Assembly (NCBI RefSeq): GCF_047496725.1
Contig: NC_132983.1
Location: forward strand, 5,557,501 to 5,621,500
Length of the DNA: 64,000 nucleotides
DNA from: Anoplolepis gracilipes
Lineage: Eukaryota; Arthropoda; Insecta; Hymenoptera; Formicidae
Reading direction: 5' to 3'
In this document: positions 26,044 through 38,400 of the stretch, piece by piece
Numbering within the stretch: the first letter of the stretch is position 1
Layout of the letters: each line of letters begins with the position of its first letter
Program-made: the position numbers and the translations under genes
The notes under the pieces: model-generated
Told to the model about the DNA's origin: nothing
Databases searched by the model: none
What the model saw: the letters and a program-made list of their open reading frames with translations, nothing else

Positions 26044-26533
26044 TCTTTTTTTCTCTCTTTCTAAATTTATGCGCATATATATATATATCTATATATAATA
26101 TTTGCTTCTATCAATTTAAAATTGCATTAAATATGTAGAGAGAGAGAAAAAAAACAAAAAAAAAACCTCGCTAGCTAAATAAATTTATTTTACTTTTCGT
26201 GGCTTCGTTTCTTCCTCTCCATATAAAGTCTGAAAATACAGCTGTCTCATTTTAAACGCGAAGCCCCGAGACGTCATACATAAATATTTCTCTTTTCGGA
26301 TGAGAGAAACACTGGTCACGGCCTCGCACATACTCAAGTGCGTACGCGCGCGCGCGCGCGCGAGCGCGTCGCGTCACGAGCGTCACGCACACATGCGTGC
26401 ACTGACGTAACGTGATTGGCTACACGTTTCACATCGCGAGAGAGAGAGAGGGAGGTAACGATAAGGTCTTGCGCTCCAGCGACGCTATTTCTGTCACATA
26501 TATGTGTATACGTGACACGCACACAGCTGTTGC

Positions 26534-26569
<36 letters not shown>

Positions 26570-27060
26570 GTGTATGTGTGAATGCATACATATACGTTGC
26601 GTTTACTTGCGCAGTAAAAGCGTGAAGCGTCGAGTGTGACATCGAGTCGCAATTAGTTGGTAAACTGGTGTCAAGCTCGCGGGCGACTAAGGTCGAGTGC
26701 GGGACGAGTTTAAGGAAACTTGAAAATATATAGGTACAGGGCGCGTATTGGAAATTGATCTGGACAGTGACCGTGATACTACGTCAACAGTGACAACAAT
26801 GTCCGTAATTATGGATTGTTTTCGTCAGTAGCGGACGCTACGCATAAAGTTCTCTCGCGTTGAAGGAGAATTCACGCCTCTCTCGGAGCATAAATCGCTC
26901 GTCGTTCCAGGTAGCTCTGTGTGTGCGTGTTTTGTGCGACTTTCTCGCCAGAAAGACGATAATTCGAATCGAGGAGAGAATTGGAGAAAGAGGCAAAGCG
27001 CCTTTGTCTCTCGGTGGATTCATCGCGTTGTCCTTCTTGTTTCACCTTCGTATATTCCGT

Positions 27061-27112
<52 letters not shown>

Positions 27113-27604
27113 CTCTGTCTCTGTCTCTCTTTCTGTCACGTAGTGCAAAGTGTACGAGGACTGACGGTTCCTCGGGGGAACCCTTGTCGTACGTTTAGAG
27201 TCCGTTCTAGAACTCTATCACTTTTCCCCAACTCCTTGATTAGCTATCTGTAATGTGCAAGTACAGTAAACAAGCCGGGAAGATCACTACGTCGACGATT
27301 AATCTCGTACACTCGAAGAGGAAAGGAATCTTCATATACATAAAAGAGATGCCCAACGACTTGATAAGTCTTCGAAGTCGAAGAAGTTTTTTGACATTTC
27401 GTTTATACTGAACGACTTGGCTGATAAGAAAATCTGAGAAAATTGATCAAGATTCGCTTGGACAGCGAGCAACGACAGAGTCTCTTAGGATCACGGAATG
27501 TCAACATTGTAAGGCAGGTGATCTGGTCAAGGAGAATTAAATACAATTTCCAGCTCGAGGCTCAGTTGTTTTGTATAATCAGAGCAGTCGCGATTATTGT
27601 CATC
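25739..27604. other. WDR59-MAF1 divergent promoter region and MAF1 5' leader
   Basis: No protein-coding exon supported. It holds (TA)n at 25884-25909, (CT)n at 26011-26041, (CG)n at about 26344-26362, (TA)n at 26536-26568 and (TC)n at 27066-27110. A CpG-rich zone at 26330-26470 and a G/C-rich leader from about 26640 probably mark the MAF1 promoter and 5' UTR. The SLSL- and YIYI-type open frames here are microsatellite translations. Confidence 0.55.
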
Positions 27605-28833
27605 ATGAAGCTGCTAGAGAATACGCGTTTCGAAGCTTTAAACAGTGCCTTGTCCATCGAGACTGGGGATAGTAAGATAATTGCAAGGTGAGATAAACGC
27701 TGCAAGACTCTTATCTCGAATCAATCTTGATACTGTTTACATGCAATTTTTTGTTATCACTGCAGGATCGAGAGTTATTCTTGTAAAATGGCAGGCAATG
27801 ATAAACAGATGTACAAACGATTCAACTCGGAAGAGGGAGTCACGCCGCACGATTTGCAAGCTTTATCACCGCCGCAGACATTTTTAGGAACCTCTCCAGC
27901 TCAGGGATACTTGAGGTATTTTCAAGATAATTTGCCTGAAATCATAAATTTTCCCATTGTAAGTTTTGTTCAGTCGATACTAACTGTCTCACATTCTTGC
28001 CTATGTTTACTTTTTGATAAAACCACAATGTGCGTTGAATCACAAGGTGATATTGACTTAAATTAATACATGTTTCTTTAACAGTCGTAGTGTCTCCGGC
28101 GACGAAGAGGGGGCGATTGCGCTGTGCGATACCATCAATAGAAGGACATTATTTTACTTGACCACTACGCTAAATTCAACTTTTAATCAGGACTACGATT
28201 TCTCGGATGCCAAAAGCGAAGAGTTCAGCAAAGAACCGAACTTACAGTGTGTAAAAAACGCGGTACAAAGTCATCTCAGCGCAACCGCGAACGATCATTA
28301 TCGCGATTTGCACGAAGCTCTTTGGACTGCTATTGACGAAGAGATATCGTTGAAGGAATGTGATATCTACAGGTAAACATTCGACGATTGCTTTGCTGTG
28401 CACAAAATGAAATGTACAGACTATGCATTCCTATGAGCCATTATCAAATTGTTATCTCTACGATACAAAATTAGAATGTATAAAATTAATTATATAGAAC
28501 ATGCAAATTAAATAGAAGATGGAAGAATATATTTACAATGATAGAATATTTTTACAGTTATAATCCAGACTTTGCGTCAGATCCATTTGGGGAAGATGGA
28601 TGTCTATGGTCTTTTAATTACCTGTTTCACAACAAAAAGCTAAAACGTATCGTAGTTTTCACTTGCAGAGCAATAAAGTAAGTGTACTCTTTTTTAAAAG
28701 AAGAGGAATTTTCTATTTTAACCCTGCTTAACGCATTTTGTTCATTTTACTTTGCAGTCCCCTCTATATACCAGATTCCGGAGTTGGTAGCGACTTTGCA
28801 ATGGACGAAGATGACGAGGATTGTTATTATTAA
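27605..28833 (+). CDS. MAF1: MAF1, repressor of RNA polymerase III
   Basis: MAF1 represses Pol III transcription of tRNA and 5S genes under stress and is inactivated by TORC1 phosphorylation. Five exons, 27605-27687, 27766-27915, 28085-28372, 28558-28677 and 28758-28833, give 238 residues. Family boxes are present: MKLLENTRFEALNSAL, ETGDSKIIARIESYSCKMAG, RTLFYLTTTLNSTFNQDYDF, LWTAIDEEISLKECDIYSYN, DPFGEDGCLWSFNYLFHNKK and an acidic tail ending DEDCYY. The exon 2 donor is the weak GTATTT after 27915; it alone keeps the frame into exon 3 (GYL|SRSVSGDEEG) and matches the family at LSPP. A stronger GTAAGT at 27959 would give an immediate stop. The long leader before the start has several upstream ATGs. 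Confidence 0.95.
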
Positions 28834-29426
28834 ATCAAACATATATATATATATGCATATATGGTTGCTGCAATCTTCACGATTTTCTTTAGACATATAA
28901 CGGCAAATGAGTACTCGTTTATTCCCAACTTTACATAACTTTGAATTTTAGTACTGTCCTACTATATAATTTTCATAATAAGTTGCGTAGCACGCTTTTT
29001 TTTTTTTTTTAATGCCAGAATTTAGAATTTCTGTCTACTTATTACTGTAAATGAGTAATAATGGTTACTCATTTACTCAATACAGTGATATTGCAAAAAT
29101 TTTTAGAAGATAAACATCTTATTTTCATAGTTGATTAAACAATATTAATCTTTAATATCTTATAACGAAATCTCTTGTGAGAAAGAATTTTTTTATAAGA
29201 AGTAGATGCACATATATCCTACACATATATATATATATATATATATAAATTATCTCTTTATGTGTGAAAATTTTATGAATTTATTAGAATATAAAGTATA
29301 AAGATTCTCCCTTCGGTCTCTTTGTAATGTGATTACGTTATCATTCTCTATACAATTGTATTCTATACATATATATTTTGAGGGCAAAATGTGTGTGAAT
29401 AATAAAACCCACTGATATATATATAT

Positions 29427-29465
<39 letters not shown>

Positions 29466-29999
29466 CATTATATATATATAATTATAGCAATTTCTCAATC
29501 ATAAAAAATCATGAATCATCTACAATTTTATACAACAATTTTTCATACTATTCAAATATAGAATTATTAACTTTATTAGAAGAACATGTTTTCTTTTTCT
29601 TTTCAGTTTATTCATTTTTTCATTGTTAATAACAAGAGAAATATTTTTATAAAACTGCAGATTGAAGATTAGAGATTCTATTTTCTAAAAAAAAAAAAAA
29701 AATTGAATTTGTTCGCGCCTTTTCTGGTTATATATAATCGGTAACATTGATCCAGAAAAAAACCTAGATCTAGTTACAAAAGACTGCGTACTTCCTGTCA
29801 CAAACTAACCAACAAATTCTAACTAGATACTAAATTCGTTCTATTATTGTATCACAGTTGCGTATGTTTCGTGTTCTAATATTTGTGTATATGTATTTCA
29901 TTAGAATGTACTTTTATCTGAATGTCAAACGGCACAGTGGAGCTTAACGAGACGTTCTAGTGAGAGCTTCTTAGGTTAAATCTATTTTGAAAACTCAAT
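28834..29999. other. 3' UTR and intergenic DNA, MAF1-STMP1
   Basis: AT-rich, with poly-T at 29000-29012, TA repeats at 29227-29247 and 29416-29430, a TATACA repeat to about 29464, and poly-A at 29687-29702. No exon other than STMP1 exon 1 at its right end. Confidence 0.55.
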
Positions 30000-30377
30000 A
30001 TGCTCCGATTTTTGGTATGTAAACATGTACACACATATATATATATATATATATATATGATGACTCTTAGTTTTTAAAATGCATAATAATGCCTTGCAGA
30101 TTAGTCTGAGTATTGGAGTGTACGCCGGTATATATATAGCACAAAACTATGAGGTACGCTATAATATATCTGATGAGATAAAAACCTACTCTTATAATTC
30201 AAACAGTTGTCAATATTTTCTTTTTTTACACATGTATATAATATAAAATTCTCGATACAATACTTTGCTATTTCTCGAAGCTGATTTGTTTCTACATAGG
30301 TTCCACGCGTGGATGAGCCAGCAAAACTATATCAACGAGTACTCCAGTTTCTAGAAGAAAATAAAAAGAAGCCATAG
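30000..30377 (+). CDS. STMP1: Short transmembrane mitochondrial protein 1 (micropeptide)
   Basis: Three tiny exons, 30000-30014 (15 nt), 30100-30153 (54 nt) and 30300-30377 (78 nt with TAG), are joined in phase 0 by GTATGT/TTGCAG and GTACGC/ACATAG sites. They encode 48 residues: an N-terminal hydrophobic helix (MLRFLISLSIGVYAGIYIAQ), then NYEVP and a charged tail ending ENKKKP. This pattern, with MLxFLxxxxxG..G.Y.AQNY(D/E)(I/V)P and a lysine-rich end, matches vertebrate STMP1 (47 residues), an inner-mitochondrial-membrane micropeptide linked to respiratory complexes. Each exon is too short to be noticed as an open frame. MAF1 lies upstream and EMC4 converges 318 bp downstream. Confidence 0.88.
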
Positions 30378-30694
30378 CATAACTGTATATATTTCTCCCA
30401 AGCGTTATCACTTCCAATACCAGAGGAGAAAATGTATATACCATTACTGATCATACAATATAGATGTAACATTTAACTCTATACCTTCCAAGAAATATCA
30501 CTACACTTATATATATATGTATATGTATTCATACTATGTACAAAGAGACAGCCACTTATTTTTCCAGACTTTTATTTTATTTAATAAACAATATTTAAAT
30601 GTGACACACGCACAATATAACTTAGCTTTATTCACGATCGCGCTTAAACGCCTATATTGAGTACTTACAATATTGACTGATTGTATTCTTTGCA

Positions 30695-31615
30695 TCAAAC
30701 ATACATGAAACCACCGCCAGAGTATTCCACCCTTGTTTGCGGTTCCACAAACGCTAACCAGTCGGACGCGTGTGTCGGCAATAAACCCATCGATTGACAT
30801 TTGTATAAGGCTAACGCGATATTCACTAACTGTCCTAAGAAGTACACGAATTTTTGTCCGAAAGCATGTGTTCCTTCGATCACTTTGAATGCTGAGCGGA
30901 GGAAATAGCGAGTTATATATTACGAGTAATGTTTTACAAACATTTATCTTTGTCAATTTCAAATACACTTACTTTGCTGAAGCGTGAATAACGCCTTGAC
31001 CGGCCTGATGATGAGCATACCGACCATCATGATGGGAAAAATTGAAATTGAACTGCCAGCCATATACATGATGAATAGATTCATGGGCACTTGTTTAAGA
31101 GGTCCCAGTGCCAAATCCCAAGACTTTTTTATTATCAGATGATTGGAATCCGATTCTCTCATATACTCTACATTGTGAAAGAGGGAACCAGTAGTGTATC
31201 CCGGTGGAGATGGTATCTCCACGCTTTTGTCTTGTTTCGTTCTGTAAAGAGCAAAGAAAGTTTCAACATCATTTTTTTCTAAAATAAAATTATCTGCATA
31301 CTAAGAGAGGCAAACTTCTACTTTCCTTCATACGCATATTATTTTTCTGTTTGAAATAAAATACTGATCAAGAGTTTGATGGGAGTGGTAAAAAAAAAAA
31401 AAAAAAAAAATTGTAAGGAATGCAAAAAGTGCAGCTTAAAAAAGGAAGATATTAGATTTGACGTTTAATACGAGTGTGCGAATAGTTGGCAGCGAGATAC
31501 ATTCTTTTGGACACGTGTCCTTTACCTCCCCAAACTAGGTTACGTACTTGTGAGCAAAGTCTAAGGCCCATTTCGACCGCTTGGAACCTTGCTTGGAACT
31601 CGCCGTCATCGTCAT
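30695..31615 (-). CDS. EMC4: ER membrane protein complex subunit 4
   Basis: EMC inserts tail-anchored and multipass proteins into the ER membrane; subunit 4 has transmembrane helices and a cytosolic part. Three minus-strand exons, 31615-31548, 31241-30973 and 30891-30695, give 177 residues (human 183). The N-terminus MTMTASSKQGSKRSKWALDF fits the conserved KWA motif. The core has KKSWDLALGPLKQVPMNLFI, IMYMAGSSISIFPIMMV and LLPTHASDWLAFVEP, ending SGGGFMYV. Exon 1 contains a second in-frame ATG two codons after the first. A minus-strand poly(A) signal is likely near 30567-30590. RICTOR ends about 850 bp upstream on the same strand. Confidence 0.95.
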
Positions 31616-32459
31616 CGAAATAGTTCGCGGTGTTATAAATTCGCGTATATCGCTTACTCGCTCGAGGAAATAATTATGGAGGACGTGACGCGACGATACA
31701 AATGATCGGTAATAATCGAAACAAAAACAGAAACTCGTAGTAGCGATTGTCGCGTCAACTAACGATAATCTAATGAATTAAAGCGAGAATCAAACAAACA
31801 ATGTCGATAATGTAGAGTTCTCATTCATAACAATGCGTAATATATAAAAGAATAAAATACATATATATATATATATAATAAAAATATCGTGAAAAAGGGT
31901 TTCGCGCGTAAAATATGACATTTGTGATTGTTTCGTTAATGTTTTATCCTGCTTTCTCTCTTCTTGATACACACAATATATAAAAATTATAATTTATATA
32001 AACAGAGAAAAAATATATTAGAAGATATATATATATAATATTGAATATAAGCTTCGTTTTATATATACATATATATATATAATATTAAATATAAGCTTTA
32101 ATATATATACATATATATAAGATATTACACAAAGATATTTCCTACTTCTTATCATTCTTTTTTTTATTAAAAAAAAAAAAAATAATTTACTTGCATTAAA
32201 AAAATAATACAGAAAACATGAGATATCTGTTACAGATGTAATGTAAAATATAAATTAACAATTGCTTTAATCATATTAATAAATAATTCTGAATAGACGC
32301 AAAGCATGAAAAGTAGAAGGAAATATTGTAATATGTATATACATTTTGTAAGAATATATCTCTGATTTTTCCGGCAGTGTGTGTAATAATTTATTTTTAT
32401 ACATCATTATTATTTTAATACAAAATATGTACACACAGTAGTGATCGAAAGTTCAAAAA
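31616..32459. other. Intergenic region EMC4-RICTOR
   Basis: EMC4 promoter side (31616-31790), then AT-rich DNA with TA repeats at 31860-31877, 32023-32038 and 32061-32081 and poly-A at 32168-32181. It probably includes the RICTOR 3' UTR. No gene seen. Confidence 0.5.
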
Positions 32460-35400
32460 CTACGAATCAAGGCTGATGGCAGTGTTTGTACCTGATACTT
32501 TTAACGATCTATCGGAACTCTTTGACAAGCGTATCCGTTCTTCTGGCTTCAGAATTTCGGCTATAATCTTCTCGTCGCTGCGCCGTTCCTGCATCGACCG
32601 AGCGATCTCCTGAGGTTTCTTCTTACACGGATGCGCAATGTTGCATGACTCGCTGCCGACCGAGGAACTCTCCTCGGCGACTGAAGCCAGTTGTGCTGTC
32701 TGTATCTCAGTCAAAGTAAGTCTTCCGTTAATCTTGCCCTCCGCGGGACTGGCAGATTGTTGCCGAGGGCTAGCCTCGGAGCTAGGAACAGGTGATTGTA
32801 GAGGATTCTCCTCTGTACCAATTGGTATCTTCAGAATGTTGATTGGTTCGACATAAAGCTGCATGATAAAATTGCAAATTGTTTTTCGAAGCCATGTGTT
32901 TGCTCTTATATTTATGATAGTTAAATACACAATGTTATAATAAGTAAATTTAGCTTTTTTTGATAAGAAAACAAATGGATAATATAACTTTGAATATAAT
33001 TGTTTATTTTGAAGTAAGCTTAGACACACACATTTAGTTAAATTTAGAGATGAACTTTTTCGACGACTATACTTCTCCGTGTTTTTGTTTTCAAAAATCT
33101 CGTGGACTGCAACTACATATTACCGGCTATAAAATAACGCTGACGTAGGTGCTGACATCATAAGAGACATCATGTGATTACACGAGAATTGATAACAGAA
33201 ATAGGTGTTGTGGAACTTACGGCGTCAAATGGAGAATCTAGAAACAGTTCTTGCAAAAATCGCCGCGCCGGCATCCTATACGTACCGCTGCTTAGGCGAG
33301 CGGATACATCCGAAAACAAACAGGAATCCTGCAAAAAAAATTAATTATTATGATACGAAATGTATGAATTATTCCTGTGATAGAGCAGCAAAACATACCT
33401 GAAACTTTTCGGGATATCGTTGTCTCAATCTAAGTAACGATTGACGACTAAGACGATACCATACGGGATTTGCGAGCCGTTGAGTATGCCTAAGTATCTC
33501 TCTATACAACATAAATAAATTGTATATAATAAACCTTTGTACGAAAGGGTCTCATTCTGATTTTTAAATACATCGAGAACGCTATAATTTCTCAAAATTT
33601 TTAATTAATAAATTAATTATTTTCTAGCTTCAATATAATTTCGAGTAATTTCGCGAAGAAGCACGCAAAGAATCGTATCTCTTACTTTCGCAATTTTACG
33701 TCCTGTTCCGTGCAGGCATCCTTGCTACTCTTGCTGTGATAACAAACGAGACATGCGCGGCAATGCTCGCTATCAATGTCGTACTCAGAGTTGGATTCCT
33801 CGTCGATCTCCGTTGCCTCCAATTCGAATCTAACAATATCCTCGACGATAGTTGGTTGCGAAGGTTGAGGAGGCTCGGGAAAAATCGCGAGCAATCTTCT
33901 CGGCAAGCAGATACCCATGTAGAACAAATTCTCGTTATCGTCTTCCGGAGGAGGTGGCGTCGGGGTAAGAACCGCGTTCTCCGCAATCCAGCTGCGGGAC
34001 GAATCATACTCCGATAGGCTTTGCAACGAAAGGCGGCCATCTAAACTGTACATCTGCACAAATATAAACATTTCAAGTTGCCGTCATATTATTTAAGAAT
34101 ACTGTTAAGCGAATAGTCTCAAAGAGAGATTTTGAGAAAATTGAAAAAAAAAAGAAACAATTCACATACTTCTAAACTACTTTGAGAATAACTCGGTCTG
34201 CGATGACGTTGTAAACTACGTAGTCGCGCGTATCCTTCAGCATCTTGTTGGCTAAGTCTTTGTATACTCGAAACGGGACTTGGAGTTTCGCCTCTTTCTC
34301 TAAAAAAAATAAAAAAATTAATATTAAAACATAATAAAAAATACATAAAAAATATTCATAAAGAATTTTCATTTTCCTTCTTTTAAATTTTCGAGATAAT
34401 TTCTTTATTAATTATTTTACAAATTAATATAATATATTTCTAAGTTTTTTTGATAAATACTGTAATCATTTTTACGTACGGAAGAATGTATCGCCGCGCC
34501 TCGAGATCCGTGGCCGCGCTCTCGGATCGATTCCTGGTTCGGCGCACGAGCGGCTCGGGTAGTTCCGGCTTACCGTCGCTGAGGCTGCGATGATGCCGTT
34601 GCACGGGAATCGGGCTTGGTACCGGATACCTAGTCGAGGGTGGCACCACAGGCCAATTGTCGCCGCGTCGGTGTCTGACGCACGGCCAGTTGAAATTAAT
34701 CAGCGCGTCGACGCCGGCGCGCGTGGTACCGATTAGACTGAGAGCGTACATCGCGGTGGCACGTACAGAGTAATACGGACACGTCTCCGCCATGGACGTG
34801 ATCATCTCGATGATACCCAGATTATTGAGGTGTTCGACACCAGCGACGGATGTGCCCGCGTGGCCGAGAGCCCACAGAGCCGATTTGACCTTGAGAATGC
34901 CATCATTCTGGCTAGTTACAGAATGATCGTCGCGCAATGATTCGACAGTCTTCATCCTCCAGCTTCGCTCTGGAGTGGTGTGCCTGGAATCGTCCATGCT
35001 GGTCTTACGACGGATCTCCATTAGCGACTCGGTCCGCGATTGACTCGTCGTCAACTCACTTTCCAACGTCTTAGAATCGAGGATTGTCTTGAGGCGACCA
35101 GACTGCTCCACGGTTTCGTCTGTACCAGACTCCTCGTCTCCGGGTAGACGGCTCGTTCTAGCGCATCGTGAATTCGATTCTGAATCACGACCACCAAACT
35201 CCAACCTGAAGCGCTGCAGTAATCGGGCGAAGCGTTGCACTATGTTACGCTGTAACAATGCTTGCATCCCGGGATCGTGCTGCGCCAACTGGCCGATCAG
35301 ATGCGGCGGCACGAAAATGTTGTGTGGTACCATCGGCACATTGGTGGTCCTCCTTTGATAACTGCCAGTCTCGTCGCGTTGACGACGCGTTAACGCGTCG

Positions 35401-38400
35401 TGTATCTCACCTTCCACAAGTCCCACATATCGCTCGGCGAAACCGCCGGGTCCGATCCACTTCTCCAGTTCATCACTCGGTATGGACCTGAAACCCTGTT
35501 GAAGAGAATAAAGCCGAACTTTCAGCAGATAGGCCTTGTCTCCCAGCTTCAGCCACGAGTCCCACTTGTGTGCAGTCTGTTCCGTCTGTTGCTGTAACAC
35601 TTCCAAATATTCGGTCTCGTCGCAGGCCTCGTGCAACGTTTCCAATGCAGCTAACGCCACAGCCATGGTGTTATCCGACAGCCGATCCGTCAACAACGAC
35701 ATTGCCCAGCTCACGGCGTCCGTCATTCTCGCACGGAGTATCAACCGTAAAAACTGCGTAGCGTATAAACGTGTACTCCACAAGGCTGCGTCGGAGATAA
35801 TCTTGCTCAATAGCTTCCTATTGGGACCGTCTCGAGAATAATCCAAGCTGGAGACGATCAGTTTGACATAGCAGTCGTGATTAGTGGTTAGCGCGAGTCT
35901 CTGCAGTTTCTCCAACAAGTTGAAGCTCTTAAGAACGACCGTTCCCTTGGCCGAGTAGCTTAACTGACCGAGAAAAAGGAAATATTTCTGACAGCACGTG
36001 GTAGACATGTGACGTGGCGAGAACAGGCAGTCATGCGCAGACTCGGCGGTGCTAATGTTACTGATCTGTTCGGCGACGTCGCCAATCAGCTCGTTGAGCA
36101 GTCGCGCGCCCTCCGGCTCGTGTAGCTCCAACAAGCAATTCAACAGATCGCAGCCGGCGAGAGTTGCTTCGCGCGCCAACGTCGCGTTCGTACCCAGCTC
36201 GACTCTGCTATAACCGTTCCACGACGGTCGGAAGTAACGTACCAGCCGCTTCATAAACAATCGATGATCAGAATCGTGCAAGATTCGCGTCGCGTCCTCG
36301 CGCGATCGTAGAATCGCCCGCACTATTGGCCAATTCCAGGCGAGGGCGTCCTTCGAACTCAGCACCTGCGCGTCCTTCAGTAACGGTGTGATCGGTGATT
36401 CACGGCCGATTCGCAGCCAATGTCTACCGGACGGTCGTTGACGTCGTGGCAGAGTCGGACGTAACCAGGTGCCAGCCTGAAGAATCCGATCGAGGAAGAG
36501 ACTCGATGGCGTAGGTCTGCGTCGCATCATGGTGTGCATTCGTTCGAGGATTGTGACTGCCGCTAACGCCTGATGCTTGCCGGCGCTAGCGTGCTCCAAT
36601 AAATTCGGCAGCGGCGGCGTAAGATCGCAAAGCTCGGACGGTAGAAGCGAATGTGCGAGATGTAACAACGCTCCTAAAAGAACCGCCGCGCGCACCGAGA
36701 TAAACGTGTCGCTGGAGACGATGGTCTCCGCAAGGGCTCGATGGAGACCGCACTCTAGAAGAACGTACACCAACAACGCCAAGTGTATCTCTGTGATGTT
36801 AGGACAGTGCGACGACAGGGATGGCAGTATAAACTTTCCCTCAGCAGCGACGAAGCCTTCGGATAGCTTCCACGAGTCCCGCGATCTGCAGGGATCCACT
36901 GCGGCCAACGCGACATCCGGCTCGTCGGTCCACGTGGGTAATGGTAGGTCTAACAGCTCGTAGAGTAATTCCAGTACGGCGCCACGCACTTCCAATTGTT
37001 CCACATATAGGATATCCGCGATAGCCTTGAGACCCGAATTATTGTCCGGCCGGCAGAAATGAAGAACGCCCGAGTATGAGCGAAGAATGCTTAACAGAGC
37101 TAATTTGCTCGCGGCAAACCTCTGTTCACGCTCTTCCTTGGTTCTCTCCATGCTCGAGGAGTGAAGTTCACAGTAGGGTGCGGCGAAGCATAAAAGAGAA
37201 ACGCTGCTGCGAGTATCGGGGTTGTTCAACAGTCGCAGCAGCACTCCAACGATGGACTCGACTGAGACAGCGCTTTGACCGGTCATCGCGGCCCTCGCTA
37301 GTGCACCAACCCCGCCACAGCTTATCAGTAGATTCGAATTCAGAACACCTAACTCACACAGGGTTGCTAGAAATGCTCTAAATGCACGGTCTCTCTCCTC
37401 TATGCCACCGTTGGTTAAACTAATTAAAGATCTCGCTAAAGCGGGACTGAAATGCTTGGGGGCTAATACCAGGATTCTTCTAACGAGTCGAAGAGCTTGT
37501 ATCCTCTCCATCTCGTTACGCAGATTAACATCCATGCTACGTGCCACAAAGTACGGATATTGCAGCCTGTTGATCGCAATGACGTCCTGCTCCTTCTTGA
37601 GCATGTAACGCACCGTCCGTAGCGCGGCGGCGCGTACCTGCGTCGCCTCATGGACCAGGGCCACACGCAAGCTGAAAGAGTAACACAATTTTCTAATTAA
37701 TAAGACAAACAACCATCTCTTCTTTTTCATCTATATTTGTTACAATTATTAGATATTTAATTGTGTAGCAAATCTTACCAACAGAACAAATCTTCTGCAG
37801 TATATCCATAATCCTGGGAATCGCTTTCGCTTATCAATTTAACAATAGCATTAAGATACGCTAGCTTCTTTACGCTCGGAACATTGTGACGTTGGCAAAG
37901 ATTAGTTAAGACCTCCCTCACATTCTCCTTCAATCCTATAAAGTAAATTAATTACTCCTCTCATCATTGATATTTTATAGTAAAAAGAGCTAATCAAAAT
38001 CTATCTTACAATTGAGGAAAGAATAATAATTGAAATAATAACACCTAGAGGGATAATTTCTCTTTCGCATATAGACTGATTTGAAGGTCCATAATAGACA
38101 ATTTACTATACAGGATGTTTCCAATTTAAATGGCAAAACTTGGGGAGCGTGTAGGGGACCGAAAAATTAAGACAAAAGGTCCTTTAGAGATTTGTTCCAT
38201 TTTGGAGGAAATTGCAAAAATTCAATCTCTCATTGTCAGCTGTACCTTTGAGTTGATTGGCACCGAATAAACTTTCCGCTTAGGGTTCCTTACATTCCTT
38301 TACATTATTGCTTTCTCCTACGAGTCCTTAATCAGTCTTTGGTCTAGATGTAATGCTTGCAAGAGGGCAGCATTTTAAACAATATCTGCGTTAAATAAAT

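Noticed and set aside
26860..27253. Frames with long Ser-Leu runs
   Set aside because: They are translations of the CT microsatellite at 27066-27110 in the MAF1 leader region.
27916..28066. Extension of MAF1 exon 2 to the next stop as the main protein form
   Set aside because: It lacks the conserved domain and the in-frame continuation; the 27915 donor restores family sequence.
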